In this document: piece by piece, positions 1-7,867 of the stretch
How positions within the stretch are numbered: position 1 is the stretch's first letter
Layout of the letters: each line of letters opens with the position of its first letter
Origin: Rhodoferax sediminis
GTDB taxonomy: Bacteria > Pseudomonadota > Gammaproteobacteria > Burkholderiales > Burkholderiaceae_C
DNA length: 64,000 nucleotides
Reading direction: 5' to 3'
Assembly (NCBI RefSeq): GCF_006970865.1
Contig: NZ_CP035503.1
Span: forward strand, 2,059,001 to 2,123,000
Made by a program: the position numbers and the translations under genes
Notes under the pieces: generated by a model
The model's input: the letters and a program-made list of their open reading frames with translations, nothing else
Databases searched by the model: none
Told to the model about the DNA's origin: nothing

Positions 1-47
1 ACCTACGGATTAACAGTCCGGCGCTCTACCAACTGAGCTATCGAGGA
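1..47 (-). tRNA. tRNA-Asn (GTT), 3' part cut by window edge
   Basis: The reverse complement begins with the acceptor and D-arm of a tRNA (TCCTCGATAGCTCAGTTGG) and carries an anticodon loop CTGTTAATC, giving anticodon GTT (asparagine). The variable loop, T arm and CCA end lie before the first base of the window, so only the 5' part is present. Confidence 0.9.
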
Positions 48-163
48 ACAAGCCTTAAATTATAGCAATGTTTTTGGGCGATCCTGGCGCGCTTCGAACT
101 GAAATGCGGTGCGCTACGGGGCATCGCCTGCGGCGGCAATGCGTGGTCATTCAAAAGCATGAA

Positions 164-224
164 TTGCTATAAAAATAGAAGCTATGTGTCAAGACTTTGT
201 GAGGGCTACGGGTGTATTTCTTTT
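164..224 (+). repeat. Dispersed repeat family A, intergenic copy 1
   Basis: About 60 bp beginning TTGCTATAAAAATAGAAGC, then ~20 variable bases, then GAGGGCTACGGGTGTATTT. The same layout (GCTATnAAAAtAGnAGC near-palindrome, variable middle, GGGCTACAGGC, T-rich end) recurs at 10720, 18342, 29427, 38911, 46486, 53617 and 58795. It lies in the 205-bp gap between tRNA-Asn and thiE, where I see no gene. Confidence 0.6.
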
Positions 225-252
225 AAATCTTGCCGTGACTAATGACTCCCTG

Positions 253-1185
253 TCACGACATTTGAATCGCCTCCTGCGTTGCCATCCAGGCCTGCATCTC
301 TGCTTTCAACTTTGCTACAGCCGCCTCCGGTTGCGCCGCAGCGACCAGTGCGCGCACGACCGCTATCGAGCCTACGCCGCTGGCAAGCACCTCGGGCAGT
401 TTGCCGCCGTCAATGCCGCCGATCGCCACCAGCGGATAGTCGCGCATCAGCCGGGCATAGGCGGCCAGGCGGCCGGTGCCTTGCGGCGCGGTGGCCATCT
501 GCTTGAGGGTGGTGGGGAACACCGCGCCCATGGCGATGTAGCTGGGGCTCAAGCGGTCGGCACGCAGCATTTCGGCGTAGCCGTGGCTGCTCAGGCCGAG
601 CCGCAAACCGGCGGCGCGGATCGCCGACAGGTCCGCCGCGCCGAGGTCTTCCTGCCCCAGATGCACGCCGTACGCGCCTGCGGCGATGGCGGCTTGCCAG
701 TGATCGTTGATGAACAGCCGTGCGTCCGTGCCCTTGACGGCCTCGACCGCCGCGCGCACTTCACGCTCCACGGCCTGGGCATCGCCGGATTTGAAGCGCA
801 ATTGAACCGTGGGCACGCCGGCCCGCGCCATGCGCACGACCCAGGCTGCATCGGGCAGCACGGCGTACAGCCCGAGTTGCTTGGGGCAACTGGCGAACGC
901 GTCCGGCCGCGGCCAGGCCCGCATGCCGAAGTCCTGGGGATCGGCGGGCCAGTCGGCGGGACTGAAATGGCCTGTGCGCAGCGTCATCGCCTGCCAGGCG
1001 TGGGCCAGGCACTCGGCGTCGATTTCGATGAATCCCAGATCCAGGCAGGCTTGTTTGGCGGCGCGGTAGACCGGCGCCTCGCTGCTGAATGCCGGCGCGG
1101 TGCGAACCTGCGGCGTCAGCCCGAGCGTGGCCTGGTGGGCCGACACAATGGCCTGCGCCATGTCGTGGTGGGAAGTCATGGTCAA
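253..1185 (-). CDS. thiE: Thiamine-phosphate synthase with N-terminal extension
   Basis: 310 aa. It couples HMP pyrophosphate to thiazole phosphate to give thiamine monophosphate in the cytoplasm. The catalytic TIM-barrel domain runs from about residue 103 to 300. Visible motifs are VQLRFK (127-132), FINDHW (158-163), GVHLGQEDL (173-181), SYIAMGAVFPT, and the phosphate-binding VAIGGI. They resemble the E. coli ThiE versions. The first ~100 residues are an extra segment not present in the ~210-aa classical enzyme; I do not recognise a domain in it. The ATG overlaps the thiG stop (ATGA), so it is the last gene of thiO-thiS-thiG-thiE. Confidence 0.9.
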   Translation of the reverse strand: MTMTSHHDMAQAIVSAHQATLGLTPQVRTAPAFSSEAPVYRAAKQACLDLGFIEIDAECLAHAWQAMTLRTGHFSPADWPADPQDFGMRAWPRPDAFASCPKQLGLYAVLPDAAWVVRMARAGVPTVQLRFKSGDAQAVEREVRAAVEAVKGTDARLFINDHWQAAIAAGAYGVHLGQEDLGAADLSAIRAAGLRLGLSSHGYAEMLRADRLSPSYIAMGAVFPTTLKQMATAPQGTGRLAAYARLMRDYPLVAIGGIDGGKLPEVLASGVGSIAVVRALVAAAQPEAAVAKLKAEMQAWMATQEAIQMS

Positions 1186-1988
1186 GCCTCATGCCAGAAA
1201 GGAGTGCCCAGTACGGGGGTGCTGGGCTGGGCGGCATCGTGCTCCAGCATGGCGCCGGCAAGGTGCGCGTCGCGCCCCGCCTGCACCGCGCCGGCGAATG
1301 CGCCCGCCATGGCCACGGGGTCCTGCGCCAGCGCCACGGCCGTGTTCAGCAGCACGCCGTCATAACCCCATTCCATCACCTGGCAGGCGTGCGAGGGCAA
1401 GCCCAGCCCGGCGTCGACGATCATGGGCACGGCCAGGCGCTCGCGCAGCATGCGCAGGGCATAGGGATTGACGGGGCCCTTGCCGGTGCCGATGGGCGCC
1501 GCCCATGGCATCACGGCCTGGCAGCCCACGTCCACCAGGCGCTGGCACAGCACCAGATCCTCGGTGCAATAGGGCAGCACCTTGAAACCGTCCTTGATCA
1601 GCCGGCCGGCGACGTCGACCAGATTGAGGGTGTCGGGCTGCAGTGTGTAGTCGTCACCGATCAGTTCGAGCTTGATCCACGGCGTGGCAAACACCTCGCG
1701 GGCCATGTGCGCCGTGATGATGGCTTCCTGCACGCTGTGGCAGCCGGCGGTATTGGGCAGCACCGGCACATCGAACTGGCGCAGCAACTCCCAGAAGCTG
1801 TTGCCGGCGTTGCTGTCCGCCACCTGCTGGCGCCGCAAAGAGGCGGTCACCATCGCAGGGCGCGCGCGGCGCACGGCCGCTTCCATGGTGGCGGGCGAGG
1901 GGTAACGGGCCGTGCCCAGCAGCAGGCGGCTCTGGAATGTCTGGCCGTACAGGACCAGGGGATCGGAAGGCGTGGAGGCGTTGTTCAT
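1182..1988 (-). CDS. thiG: Thiazole synthase
   Basis: 268 aa, close to the usual ~260. It forms the thiazole phosphate ring from DXP, dehydroglycine and the ThiS thiocarboxylate. Family landmarks are LLGTARYPSP near residues 24-32, WIKLELIGDD (104-113; Lys106 fits the Schiff-base lysine position), DGFKVLPYCTEDL (133-145), a glycine-rich phosphate loop PIGTGKG (165-171), and a C-terminal GYDGVLLNTAVA segment. It begins 12 bp after thiS and overlaps thiE by 4 bp, indicating translational coupling. Its substrates are supplied by the upstream thiO and thiS. Confidence 0.95.
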   Translation of the reverse strand: MNNASTPSDPLVLYGQTFQSRLLLGTARYPSPATMEAAVRRARPAMVTASLRRQQVADSNAGNSFWELLRQFDVPVLPNTAGCHSVQEAIITAHMAREVFATPWIKLELIGDDYTLQPDTLNLVDVAGRLIKDGFKVLPYCTEDLVLCQRLVDVGCQAVMPWAAPIGTGKGPVNPYALRMLRERLAVPMIVDAGLGLPSHACQVMEWGYDGVLLNTAVALAQDPVAMAGAFAGAVQAGRDAHLAGAMLEHDAAQPSTPVLGTPFWHEA

Positions 1989-2000
1989 GGATGGATCCTT

Positions 2001-2198
2001 TCAGCCACCGGTGACCGGGAAAATCACCTCGATGTCGTCGCCGGGCTGCAGCAGAGTCTGCATATATTGCGTGTTGGGAACGAACTGCATGTTGACGGCC
2101 ACGGCGAACGGCGGCTTGGGTTGCAACAGGGCCAGTGCGTCGGCGAGCGTCGCGCCACTGTGGATTTCGTGGGCCGTTTTATTGAGGGTGATGTTCAT
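2001..2198 (-). CDS. thiS: Sulfur carrier protein ThiS
   Basis: 65 aa, ubiquitin-like fold. The protein ends in the obligatory Gly-Gly (VTGG) that is adenylated and converted to a thiocarboxylate before donating sulfur to ThiG. The internal VAVNMQFVPNTQY and GDDIEVIFPV segments match the family. The start ATG overlaps the thiO stop. No thiF is present in this window, so the adenylating enzyme must be elsewhere. Confidence 0.93.
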   Translation of the reverse strand: MNITLNKTAHEIHSGATLADALALLQPKPPFAVAVNMQFVPNTQYMQTLLQPGDDIEVIFPVTGG

Positions 2199-3310
2199 GA
2201 GGCCACCCCCTCGGCCTGTTCAAGGCCCAGCGCAAAGGTGTTGGCCAACGCGGACTCGCCGGTGGTGACCAGTTCCATCACCACATCGAGCAGCGCGGGT
2301 GCAATCATGAAGCCGTGGCGGAACAGGCCGTTGATCTGCAGTACGCGCGGGCCCAGGTGGCGGATGGCCGGCAGGTTGTGGGGCAGGGCGGGGCGGCACT
2401 GCGTAGCAATCTCGACGATGCGCGCCTCGGCAAAACCGGTGTGCACTGAATACGCTGCGCTCAACAGCTCGAGGGTGGAGCGCACACTGGCGGGAGAGAG
2501 ATCGTCCGACTCGATTTCGGTCGCCCCGATCACAAACAGATGGTCCTGCTTGGGGACGATGTAGAGCGGGTAGCGCGGATGAATCAGGCGGGTCGGGCGG
2601 ATCAGCGTCACTTCGGGCGCATGGACCCGGATGATTTCGCCGCGCACGCCGCGCAAGGCCGGCCACTGGCCGCGCGCGCCCAGGCCGCGGCAGTCGAACA
2701 CCCAGTCGGGCTGGCCGCGCTGGCCGGGATCGAAGTCGCCTGGGTCGCGCGGGCTGTGCCAATGCAGTTCGACCTGCAGCGTTTGCAGTTGATGCAGCAG
2801 CGCCGCCAGCAACTGGCGGTTGTCGAGCTGGCCTTCACCGGGCAGATAAAGCCCCTGCGTAAAACGCGCACCCAGTGCGGGCTCCAGCCGGGCCACGCCG
2901 GCTGCGTCCAGCGGCTGCACGACCGGCAGCGCCGTGATGCGCTGTTGGATGGCTTTCATCTGGCCGGCGAAACGTGCGGCCTCCGCGGCATCTTGCCGGT
3001 GCCACAGGATCAACGAGCCCTGCTGCTGGAAAAACACCGGCTGATCGAGCTGCGCGATCAGCGCGGGCCAGCGGCCCAGCGCATGCAGCCCCATTTGCAC
3101 CACGCCGGCTTCGGTTACGGCGGACTCGGCCAGCGGTGCCAGCATGGCTGCCGCAACACGGGCAGCCGCACCTTCAGCCTGCGGGCCGCCGGCGTCATAC
3201 AGCTTGACCGCATGGCCCGCGCGCGCGAGCTGCACGGCCAGCAGCCGGCCCATCAGGCCGGCGCCCAATACCACCGAGGTGGACAACTTTGACGAAGAGT
3301 GGAAATTCAT
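2195..3310 (-). CDS. thiO: Glycine oxidase ThiO (FAD-dependent)
   Basis: 371 aa with the start at 3310 (MNFHSSS). The frame stays open further upstream, but that DNA is the TPP riboswitch. ThiO oxidises glycine to the imine (dehydroglycine) used by ThiG. Evidence: N-terminal FAD dinucleotide fold VVLGAGLMGRLLAVQLARAG (GxGxxG), a conserved RVAAAMLAPLAE stretch, and a C-terminal region with INGLFRHGFMIAP typical of DAO-family enzymes. First gene of the thiamine operon. A GGA triplet 6 nt before the ATG is the only ribosome-binding signal, consistent with riboswitch control of initiation. Confidence 0.9.
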   Translation of the reverse strand: MNFHSSSKLSTSVVLGAGLMGRLLAVQLARAGHAVKLYDAGGPQAEGAAARVAAAMLAPLAESAVTEAGVVQMGLHALGRWPALIAQLDQPVFFQQQGSLILWHRQDAAEAARFAGQMKAIQQRITALPVVQPLDAAGVARLEPALGARFTQGLYLPGEGQLDNRQLLAALLHQLQTLQVELHWHSPRDPGDFDPGQRGQPDWVFDCRGLGARGQWPALRGVRGEIIRVHAPEVTLIRPTRLIHPRYPLYIVPKQDHLFVIGATEIESDDLSPASVRSTLELLSAAYSVHTGFAEARIVEIATQCRPALPHNLPAIRHLGPRVLQINGLFRHGFMIAPALLDVVMELVTTGESALANTFALGLEQAEGVAS

Positions 3311-3360
3311 GGGTCCATCTGCAGAAAACAGCTGGACAAAACGAGGTGGCCTCATTGGTG

Positions 3361-3443
3361 GAAACTTCCCACGCCAGCATGATCTGGATCGGGTCTTAGG
3401 GTTTATCTCAGTCAAGCCAAACTGGCCAGACACCCCTGTTTCA
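3361..3443 (-). promoter_or_regulatory. TPP riboswitch (THI element)
   Basis: Read on the minus strand the region has the ordered TPP aptamer signature. AGGGGTGTC is the 5' P1/P2 side, CTGAGATAAACCCT is the pyrimidine-sensor loop, and GACCCGATCCAGATCATGC followed by TGGCGTGGGAAG is the P4/P5 and closing side. It ends about 50 nt before the thiO start. I see no terminator hairpin with a T-run between aptamer and thiO, so control is more likely at translation initiation. Confidence 0.92.
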
Positions 3444-3512
3444 TCCGTACCCCAGATTACATCACACCACGCAGGCATTGGCCGCATTGCAACTTGCCGC
3501 ATAATTTTCGCA

Positions 3513-4370
3513 ATGACCATGAATGATTCTTGTCCGCCGCCGGGCGGCCGCTATCCGCGGGTTTTGTCGATTGCCGGCTCGGACAGCGGCGGCGGCGCCG
3601 GTATCCAGGCCGACCTCAAAACCTTTAGCGCGCTGGGCTGCTACGGCATGACCGCCATCACGGCGATCACGGCACAAAACACGGTGGGCGTGCGCGCCAT
3701 CCATGGGATTCCGCCGGACATGGTGAAGGCCCAGATTCAGGCGGTGGTGGAAGACATCGGCGCGGATGCCGTGAAGATCGGCATGCTGCACTCGCCCGAG
3801 ATCGTGAAGGTGGTTGCGTGGGCGATTGACCACTACCAGCTCACGCAGGTGGTGCTGGACCCGGTGATGGTCGCCACCAGTGGCGACCGTTTGATCGCCC
3901 AGGAGACCGTACAGGTTCTGGTGCAGGAACTGTTTCCGCGTGCGACGGTCGTCACACCCAATCTGGACGAAGCGGCCTTGCTGCTGGCGCGCGACATCCG
4001 TGGCGTCGAAGCACTCGACCAGGCCGCCAGCGACCTGCTGGCGCTAGGCGCGCGGGCGGTGCTGCTGAAGGGGGGCCATCTGCCGGGAGATCAGGTGGTG
4101 GACGTGCTGGCGCAGGCCGGTAGCGCGCGCCAGCGTTTGCAATCGGCGCGCATTGCCAGCCGCAACGTGCATGGCACGGGCTGCACCCTGTCCTCGGCCA
4201 TTGCGGCGTATCTGGCGCTGGGGCTGCCCTTGCCGCAAGCGGTCGAGCAGGCACGCGCCTACATTCTGGCGGCGATCGCCGCGGGGGCGGGCGTGCATAC
4301 GGGACACGGGCATGGCCCCTTGAACCACGGCCACGCGCCCGTGCCGCTGCGGATACTGCCAACGCCGTAG
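3513..4370 (+). CDS. thiD: Hydroxymethylpyrimidine/phosphomethylpyrimidine kinase
   Basis: 285 aa. It phosphorylates HMP and HMP-phosphate to HMP-PP, the second ThiE substrate. Ribokinase-like fold: VLSIAGSDSGGGAGIQADLKTF near the N-terminus binds HMP, AITAQNTVGV follows, and the C-terminal NVHGTGCTLSSAIAA segment holds the anion hole and catalytic region. The ATG at 3513 is chosen because the longer open frame upstream runs through the divergent riboswitch; an ATG at 3519 is the alternative. Transcribed away from thiO; its 3' end is 8 bp from that of cytX. Confidence 0.93.
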   Translation: MTMNDSCPPPGGRYPRVLSIAGSDSGGGAGIQADLKTFSALGCYGMTAITAITAQNTVGVRAIHGIPPDMVKAQIQAVVEDIGADAVKIGMLHSPEIVKVVAWAIDHYQLTQVVLDPVMVATSGDRLIAQETVQVLVQELFPRATVVTPNLDEAALLLARDIRGVEALDQAASDLLALGARAVLLKGGHLPGDQVVDVLAQAGSARQRLQSARIASRNVHGTGCTLSSAIAAYLALGLPLPQAVEQARAYILAAIAAGAGVHTGHGHGPLNHGHAPVPLRILPTP

Positions 4371-4378
4371 CGAGCCTT

Positions 4379-5668
4379 TCAGACCTGTTTTGGGCGCGTC
4401 AGCCAGGCCAGCGCAAAGGTGAGCGCGAGGGTCGGCAGTGCGGAGCCCCATTGCGGCGCCCAAGCCGCGGTCGCGTGATAGATGGCAATACCAGCCAGCC
4501 ACAGCACGGCGGCGGTAACGTCGATCTTGCGAGGCGAGGGCGCGGGTTCGGGGCGCTTCCTGAAGCCCAGCCGGCCCAGGATCACGCCATACAGCGGCAC
4601 GAACACCGAACTCAAAGTCAGCAGGAATGGCTCCAGGCTATGCATTGGCAGCACCAGCGCCAGGGCGGTACACAGGACCGCAAGCAACAGGCCCCAGCGG
4701 CGGATGCTCCAGGATGGCTTAAGGCTGTGCGCCGACACCGAGCCCGAGTAGACATCGCCATAGGCATTGTCGATTTCATCGATCAGGATCAGACTCAGCG
4801 CAATCAGCCCACCCTGTGCGAGCAGCAGCGCGCCTACCAGGTTGTCCCCCGGCTGCGCGACGCTGGCCACCAGCACGCCCAGCGCATAGCACCAGATATT
4901 GGCAACGGCGTAACCCAGCCAGGTGCCCCCCAGCGCGCTCCTGCCGCTGCGGCCGTGCCGCGCGTAGTCCGCCACCAGCGGCAGCCATGACACCGGCATT
5001 GCAATCACCAGATCGAGCGCCGACAGCATCCCCATGCTGCCATCGCCGGGCCGGGCCCAGATGGCTGCAAAACCCCGGCTCTGCAACTGCCCGGCAAACT
5101 GCCACGTCAGCCACAACAGGGAGGCAATCACCAGCGGCAGCCCGAAACGCGCCACAAACCGGCGTACCAGCCGGATCATGGAGCCGGCCATCAGGGCCGT
5201 CAGCATGGCGCCCCAGAGCAGCGTAGTGCCCAGCACACCGGCCGGTCCGTCGAGGGCGAAACCCAGGGTCTGTTTGCCGATGGCGGCCGTGCCATCGCGC
5301 ATGATCACGAGCTCGAACGTGGTCCAGCCAATCAGCTGCACGATATTGAGCAGCACCGGCAGGCGGGCAAAAAAACTGCCGTAGGTGGCATGCATCAACC
5401 CGGCACTGGACAGGCCGCTGTCGCAGCCAATCTTGGCGGTCCAGGCCAGCAGGCCCGCGCCCAACAACGATCCCAGCACCACGGCCAGCATGGCGTCGCG
5501 CGTGCCCACGGCGGGCACCAGGTAGGCGCCGACCTGGATGACGAGCAGGCCAACGCCCAGGCTGAACCAGAGCGAGGCATGCTCCGGCCAGTGGAAAACC
5601 CGGTCTGCGGCCGGGACTGGCGTCAAAGCCAGGTTGCCGGGGGCGGGAAGCGATGTGGTGTCGGTCAT
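4379..5668 (-). CDS. cytX: NCS1-family permease, probable hydroxymethylpyrimidine transporter CytX
   Basis: 429 aa integral membrane protein with about 12 hydrophobic segments. The N-terminal FHWPEHASLWFSLGVGLLVIQVGAYLVPAVG and central SWLPLVADYARHGRSG are typical of the NCS1 cytosine/purine group, subgroup CytX. CytX members are commonly linked to thiamine genes and proposed to import HMP. Placement between thiD and the thiO operon supports that role. No riboswitch lies in the 60 bp upstream, so it may share a transcript with the preceding MATE gene. Substrate is inferred. Confidence 0.8.
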   Translation of the reverse strand: MTDTTSLPAPGNLALTPVPAADRVFHWPEHASLWFSLGVGLLVIQVGAYLVPAVGTRDAMLAVVLGSLLGAGLLAWTAKIGCDSGLSSAGLMHATYGSFFARLPVLLNIVQLIGWTTFELVIMRDGTAAIGKQTLGFALDGPAGVLGTTLLWGAMLTALMAGSMIRLVRRFVARFGLPLVIASLLWLTWQFAGQLQSRGFAAIWARPGDGSMGMLSALDLVIAMPVSWLPLVADYARHGRSGRSALGGTWLGYAVANIWCYALGVLVASVAQPGDNLVGALLLAQGGLIALSLILIDEIDNAYGDVYSGSVSAHSLKPSWSIRRWGLLLAVLCTALALVLPMHSLEPFLLTLSSVFVPLYGVILGRLGFRKRPEPAPSPRKIDVTAAVLWLAGIAIYHATAAWAPQWGSALPTLALTFALAWLTRPKQV

Positions 5669-5728
5669 GTGTTCGGCTCTGCGCAGGGTGAAAGGCGAGT
5701 GGGCTTGGCTTTTGTATGAGGGCCGCGC

Positions 5729-7096
5729 TCACAGCCTGCGAATGGGCCGTTTGCGCCAGACAAGCCGGTAATAGCTGGTCTGCATTGCGAGCATCGCCAG
5801 AAAGGCCACAGGATAGGCCATCCAGATGCCATTCAATCCGATGCGATGGCTCAGGCCCCAGGCAACGGGCACCTCGATCGCCAGGATGGCGAACATCGAG
5901 ATGGCGGTCGGGACCAGCACGCTGCCGCTGGCACGCATCAGGCCCGACAGCACGGCAGACATGCCGAAGACGATGGAGCTCCACAGCATGATGTGCAGCA
6001 GGGTTTGCGCCACCTCGACCACCGGCGCACTGGTGATAAAAAATCCGACGATGGTGCGCGAGAACAGATACGCCAGCACCACCAGGGCGCCCGTGATGAC
6101 GAGGTTCATCAGGATGCCGGTGCGGGCGATGGCGCCGAGGGTGTTGATGCGCCCCGCGCCAATCGCCTGGGCGCCCAGGATCGACGCCGTGATGGCGATG
6201 GAGATGGCTGGGAACTGCACGTAAGCCACCACCTGATTCACCGCGCCATAGGCCGCCGTGGCGTCCGAGCCGAACCGGTTGACCAGGAACAGCACTGCCA
6301 CCTCGGCCAGCGAAATAGTGATCATCTGCACCGCCGTCGGCAGGCCGATACGCAGCACCCGCGCCAGGATGGCCCGATCGATCTTCATGTGGTGCAAAAA
6401 AACCGCATCCGGGGCCAGGGGGTGCTGGCGTTTGAGCATGTACCAGCCGAGCCAGAGCAGCGCCACCGAATACGATGCCACGCTGGCCCAGGCGCCACTG
6501 GCGACACCCATCATCGGCAAGCCGCCCCAGCCACGAATCAGTGCCGGCGTCAGCACCAGTCCGATGGCGGTCGAGATCAGCAGGGTGAGCAGCGGCGTCA
6601 CGGTGTCGCTGACGCCGCGCATCATCGAGGTCGCGAGCAGAAACACGAAGATGCCCGGTGCGGCAATCAGCATGATGCGCGCGTAGCTCGTGGCCCCGGG
6701 CAGGATATCGGCGGGCGTGCCCAGCAGGGTCAGCATCGGGCCTGTGAAAGCGCCACCGAACACGGCCACCAGCAGCCCTGCACCGATGCCCACGCTGAGC
6801 GTGGTGCCCGCAATCGCCTTGACTCGTTCGACTTCCCGGGCGCCCCAGGCTTGGCCGATCAGCACCGAGGCACCGGCCCCCAGGCCGATCATGAACGAGA
6901 TGAAGAAAAACAGAATCGGAAAAAATGCAGACACCGATGCCATCGCCCCGACACCCAGCATCTGGCCGAGGTAGACGTTGTTGATGGTGCCGGACAGGGC
7001 CTGCAGGATATTGGCCAGCATCATCGGCCCGAGAAAGGCCAGGAACGCCTTCCACAGCCGCGGGCGCGTCGCCGGGTTTGCTGCTGCGGCGCTCAT
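5729..7096 (-). CDS. MATE family efflux transporter
   Basis: 455 aa, about 12 transmembrane segments in two homologous halves, matching the MATE/NorM-DinF multidrug and toxin antiporter family (usual length 440-480). Characteristic stretches are FLGPMMLANILQALSGTINNVYLGQ at the N-terminus and AYGAVNQVVAYVQFPAISIAI in the second half. These proteins expel cationic or amphipathic compounds using Na+ or H+ gradients. The start overlaps the DUF2239 stop (ATGA), so the two are cotranscribed. Substrate not predictable. Confidence 0.88.
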   Translation of the reverse strand: MSAAAANPATRPRLWKAFLAFLGPMMLANILQALSGTINNVYLGQMLGVGAMASVSAFFPILFFFISFMIGLGAGASVLIGQAWGAREVERVKAIAGTTLSVGIGAGLLVAVFGGAFTGPMLTLLGTPADILPGATSYARIMLIAAPGIFVFLLATSMMRGVSDTVTPLLTLLISTAIGLVLTPALIRGWGGLPMMGVASGAWASVASYSVALLWLGWYMLKRQHPLAPDAVFLHHMKIDRAILARVLRIGLPTAVQMITISLAEVAVLFLVNRFGSDATAAYGAVNQVVAYVQFPAISIAITASILGAQAIGAGRINTLGAIARTGILMNLVITGALVVLAYLFSRTIVGFFITSAPVVEVAQTLLHIMLWSSIVFGMSAVLSGLMRASGSVLVPTAISMFAILAIEVPVAWGLSHRIGLNGIWMAYPVAFLAMLAMQTSYYRLVWRKRPIRRL

Positions 7097-7734
7097 TCGG
7101 CGCCTCCTTCAAGGTGTGGTTGCGGCTGTGGCTCGAAGGCCGCTGTTGCCAGTTTCGTCGCATGAAGACGAACATCCACAGGCCACGCTTGCACGAGTTC
7201 GTCAAAGCGTGCCGCATTGCCGGCGAACAACGCTCGGGTGGCTTCTTCGAAGCCGCTCTGGTGCCCCGCGATCGCCGACATGAAGCGGTAGGCCGCTTCC
7301 TGGGCCTGCCGCACACGGTCTTTGCCGGCATTGGCGCACCGCGCTTCTTCCACCAGTTTGCGCAGCGCCACGGAGGCGCCGCCGGGCTGGCTGGCCAGCC
7401 AGTCCCAGTGCCGGGGCAGCAGGGTGACTTCGCGCGCCACCACGCCCAGCCGGGGCCGTCCCGGGCCGCGGCGTCCCTCTGCCATGGCGCTGCAAGGCGG
7501 GTTCTGCCCGCCGTGATGCGGCTTTTGTTCGAGTCGCTGCGCCACGTCAGCCGGGGTGCCGCGCAAGTCGAGTTCGACAATGGCACTCGTCTTGTCGTCA
7601 AACACCAGCACGGGCTCGGTGACGCCCCGGTCAATGATCTTTTTGACGGCAACGGCGACGGCCTTCAGCTCGCCGGATGCGATGCGCCGGCTGCCTTCGA
7701 AGGCGGTGCAATGCGCGGGTGTTGGTTCGTCCAT
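7093..7734 (-). CDS. DUF2239 family protein
   Basis: 213 aa from the ATG at 7734. The sequence CTAFEGSRRIASGEL near the N-terminus, VLVFDDKTSAIVELDLRGT in the middle, and a GRPRLGVVAREVTLLPRHWDWLASQPGGASVALRKLVEEAR block match proteins annotated DUF2239. The GRPRLGV...VTL...WL...GGASVALRKLVEEA part looks like a ribbon-helix-helix or DNA-contacting segment, but its function is unknown. It forms an operon with the MATE pump, so it could regulate or assist it (inference). Confidence 0.75.
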   Translation of the reverse strand: MDEPTPAHCTAFEGSRRIASGELKAVAVAVKKIIDRGVTEPVLVFDDKTSAIVELDLRGTPADVAQRLEQKPHHGGQNPPCSAMAEGRRGPGRPRLGVVAREVTLLPRHWDWLASQPGGASVALRKLVEEARCANAGKDRVRQAQEAAYRFMSAIAGHQSGFEEATRALFAGNAARFDELVQAWPVDVRLHATKLATAAFEPQPQPHLEGGAE

Positions 7735-7760
7735 TTTTTGTTTTCCCAAAATTGGATCGA

Positions 7761-7801
7761 ATAATACCCGGATTAAATTTGTTTCCAATATCACCCGGGT
7801 A
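7761..7801 (-). promoter_or_regulatory. Candidate promoter with overlapping inverted repeat for DUF2239-MATE
   Basis: On the minus strand TTGGAA (7783-7788) and TATTAT (7761-7766) are spaced 16 bp, and the -10 ends 27 bp before the DUF2239 ATG. TACCCGG (7765-7771) and CCGGGTA (7795-7801) form a 7-bp inverted repeat flanking the promoter, a layout compatible with a repressor site. No experimental support. Confidence 0.4.
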
Positions 7802-7820
7802 AAATAAATCGAATCGGGCA

Positions 7821-7847
7821 CAAAAAAAGGCCCGCACGCGCGGGCCT
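7821..7847 (-). terminator. Rho-independent terminator after the ferredoxin reductase gene
   Basis: Minus-strand hairpin AGGCCCGC - 4-nt loop - GCGGGCCT followed by a run of seven T. It lies 20 bp beyond the stop of the ferredoxin reductase gene. Confidence 0.85.
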
Positions 7848-7867
7848 GATCGATGAGCGCAGCCGGC

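Noticed and set aside
1089..2564. 491-codon plus-strand open frame opposite thiG, thiS and thiO
   Set aside because: Antisense shadow of the thiamine operon; no recognisable domain.
3144..3512. Upstream extension of thiD
   Set aside because: It crosses the divergent TPP riboswitch and has no thiD homology before MTMNDSC.
4776..7652. 958-codon open frame on the minus strand across cytX, MATE and DUF2239
   Set aside because: It runs in another frame of three well-recognised genes; its product is Arg/Gly/His/Pro-rich with no family signal, a normal by-product of GC-rich coding DNA.
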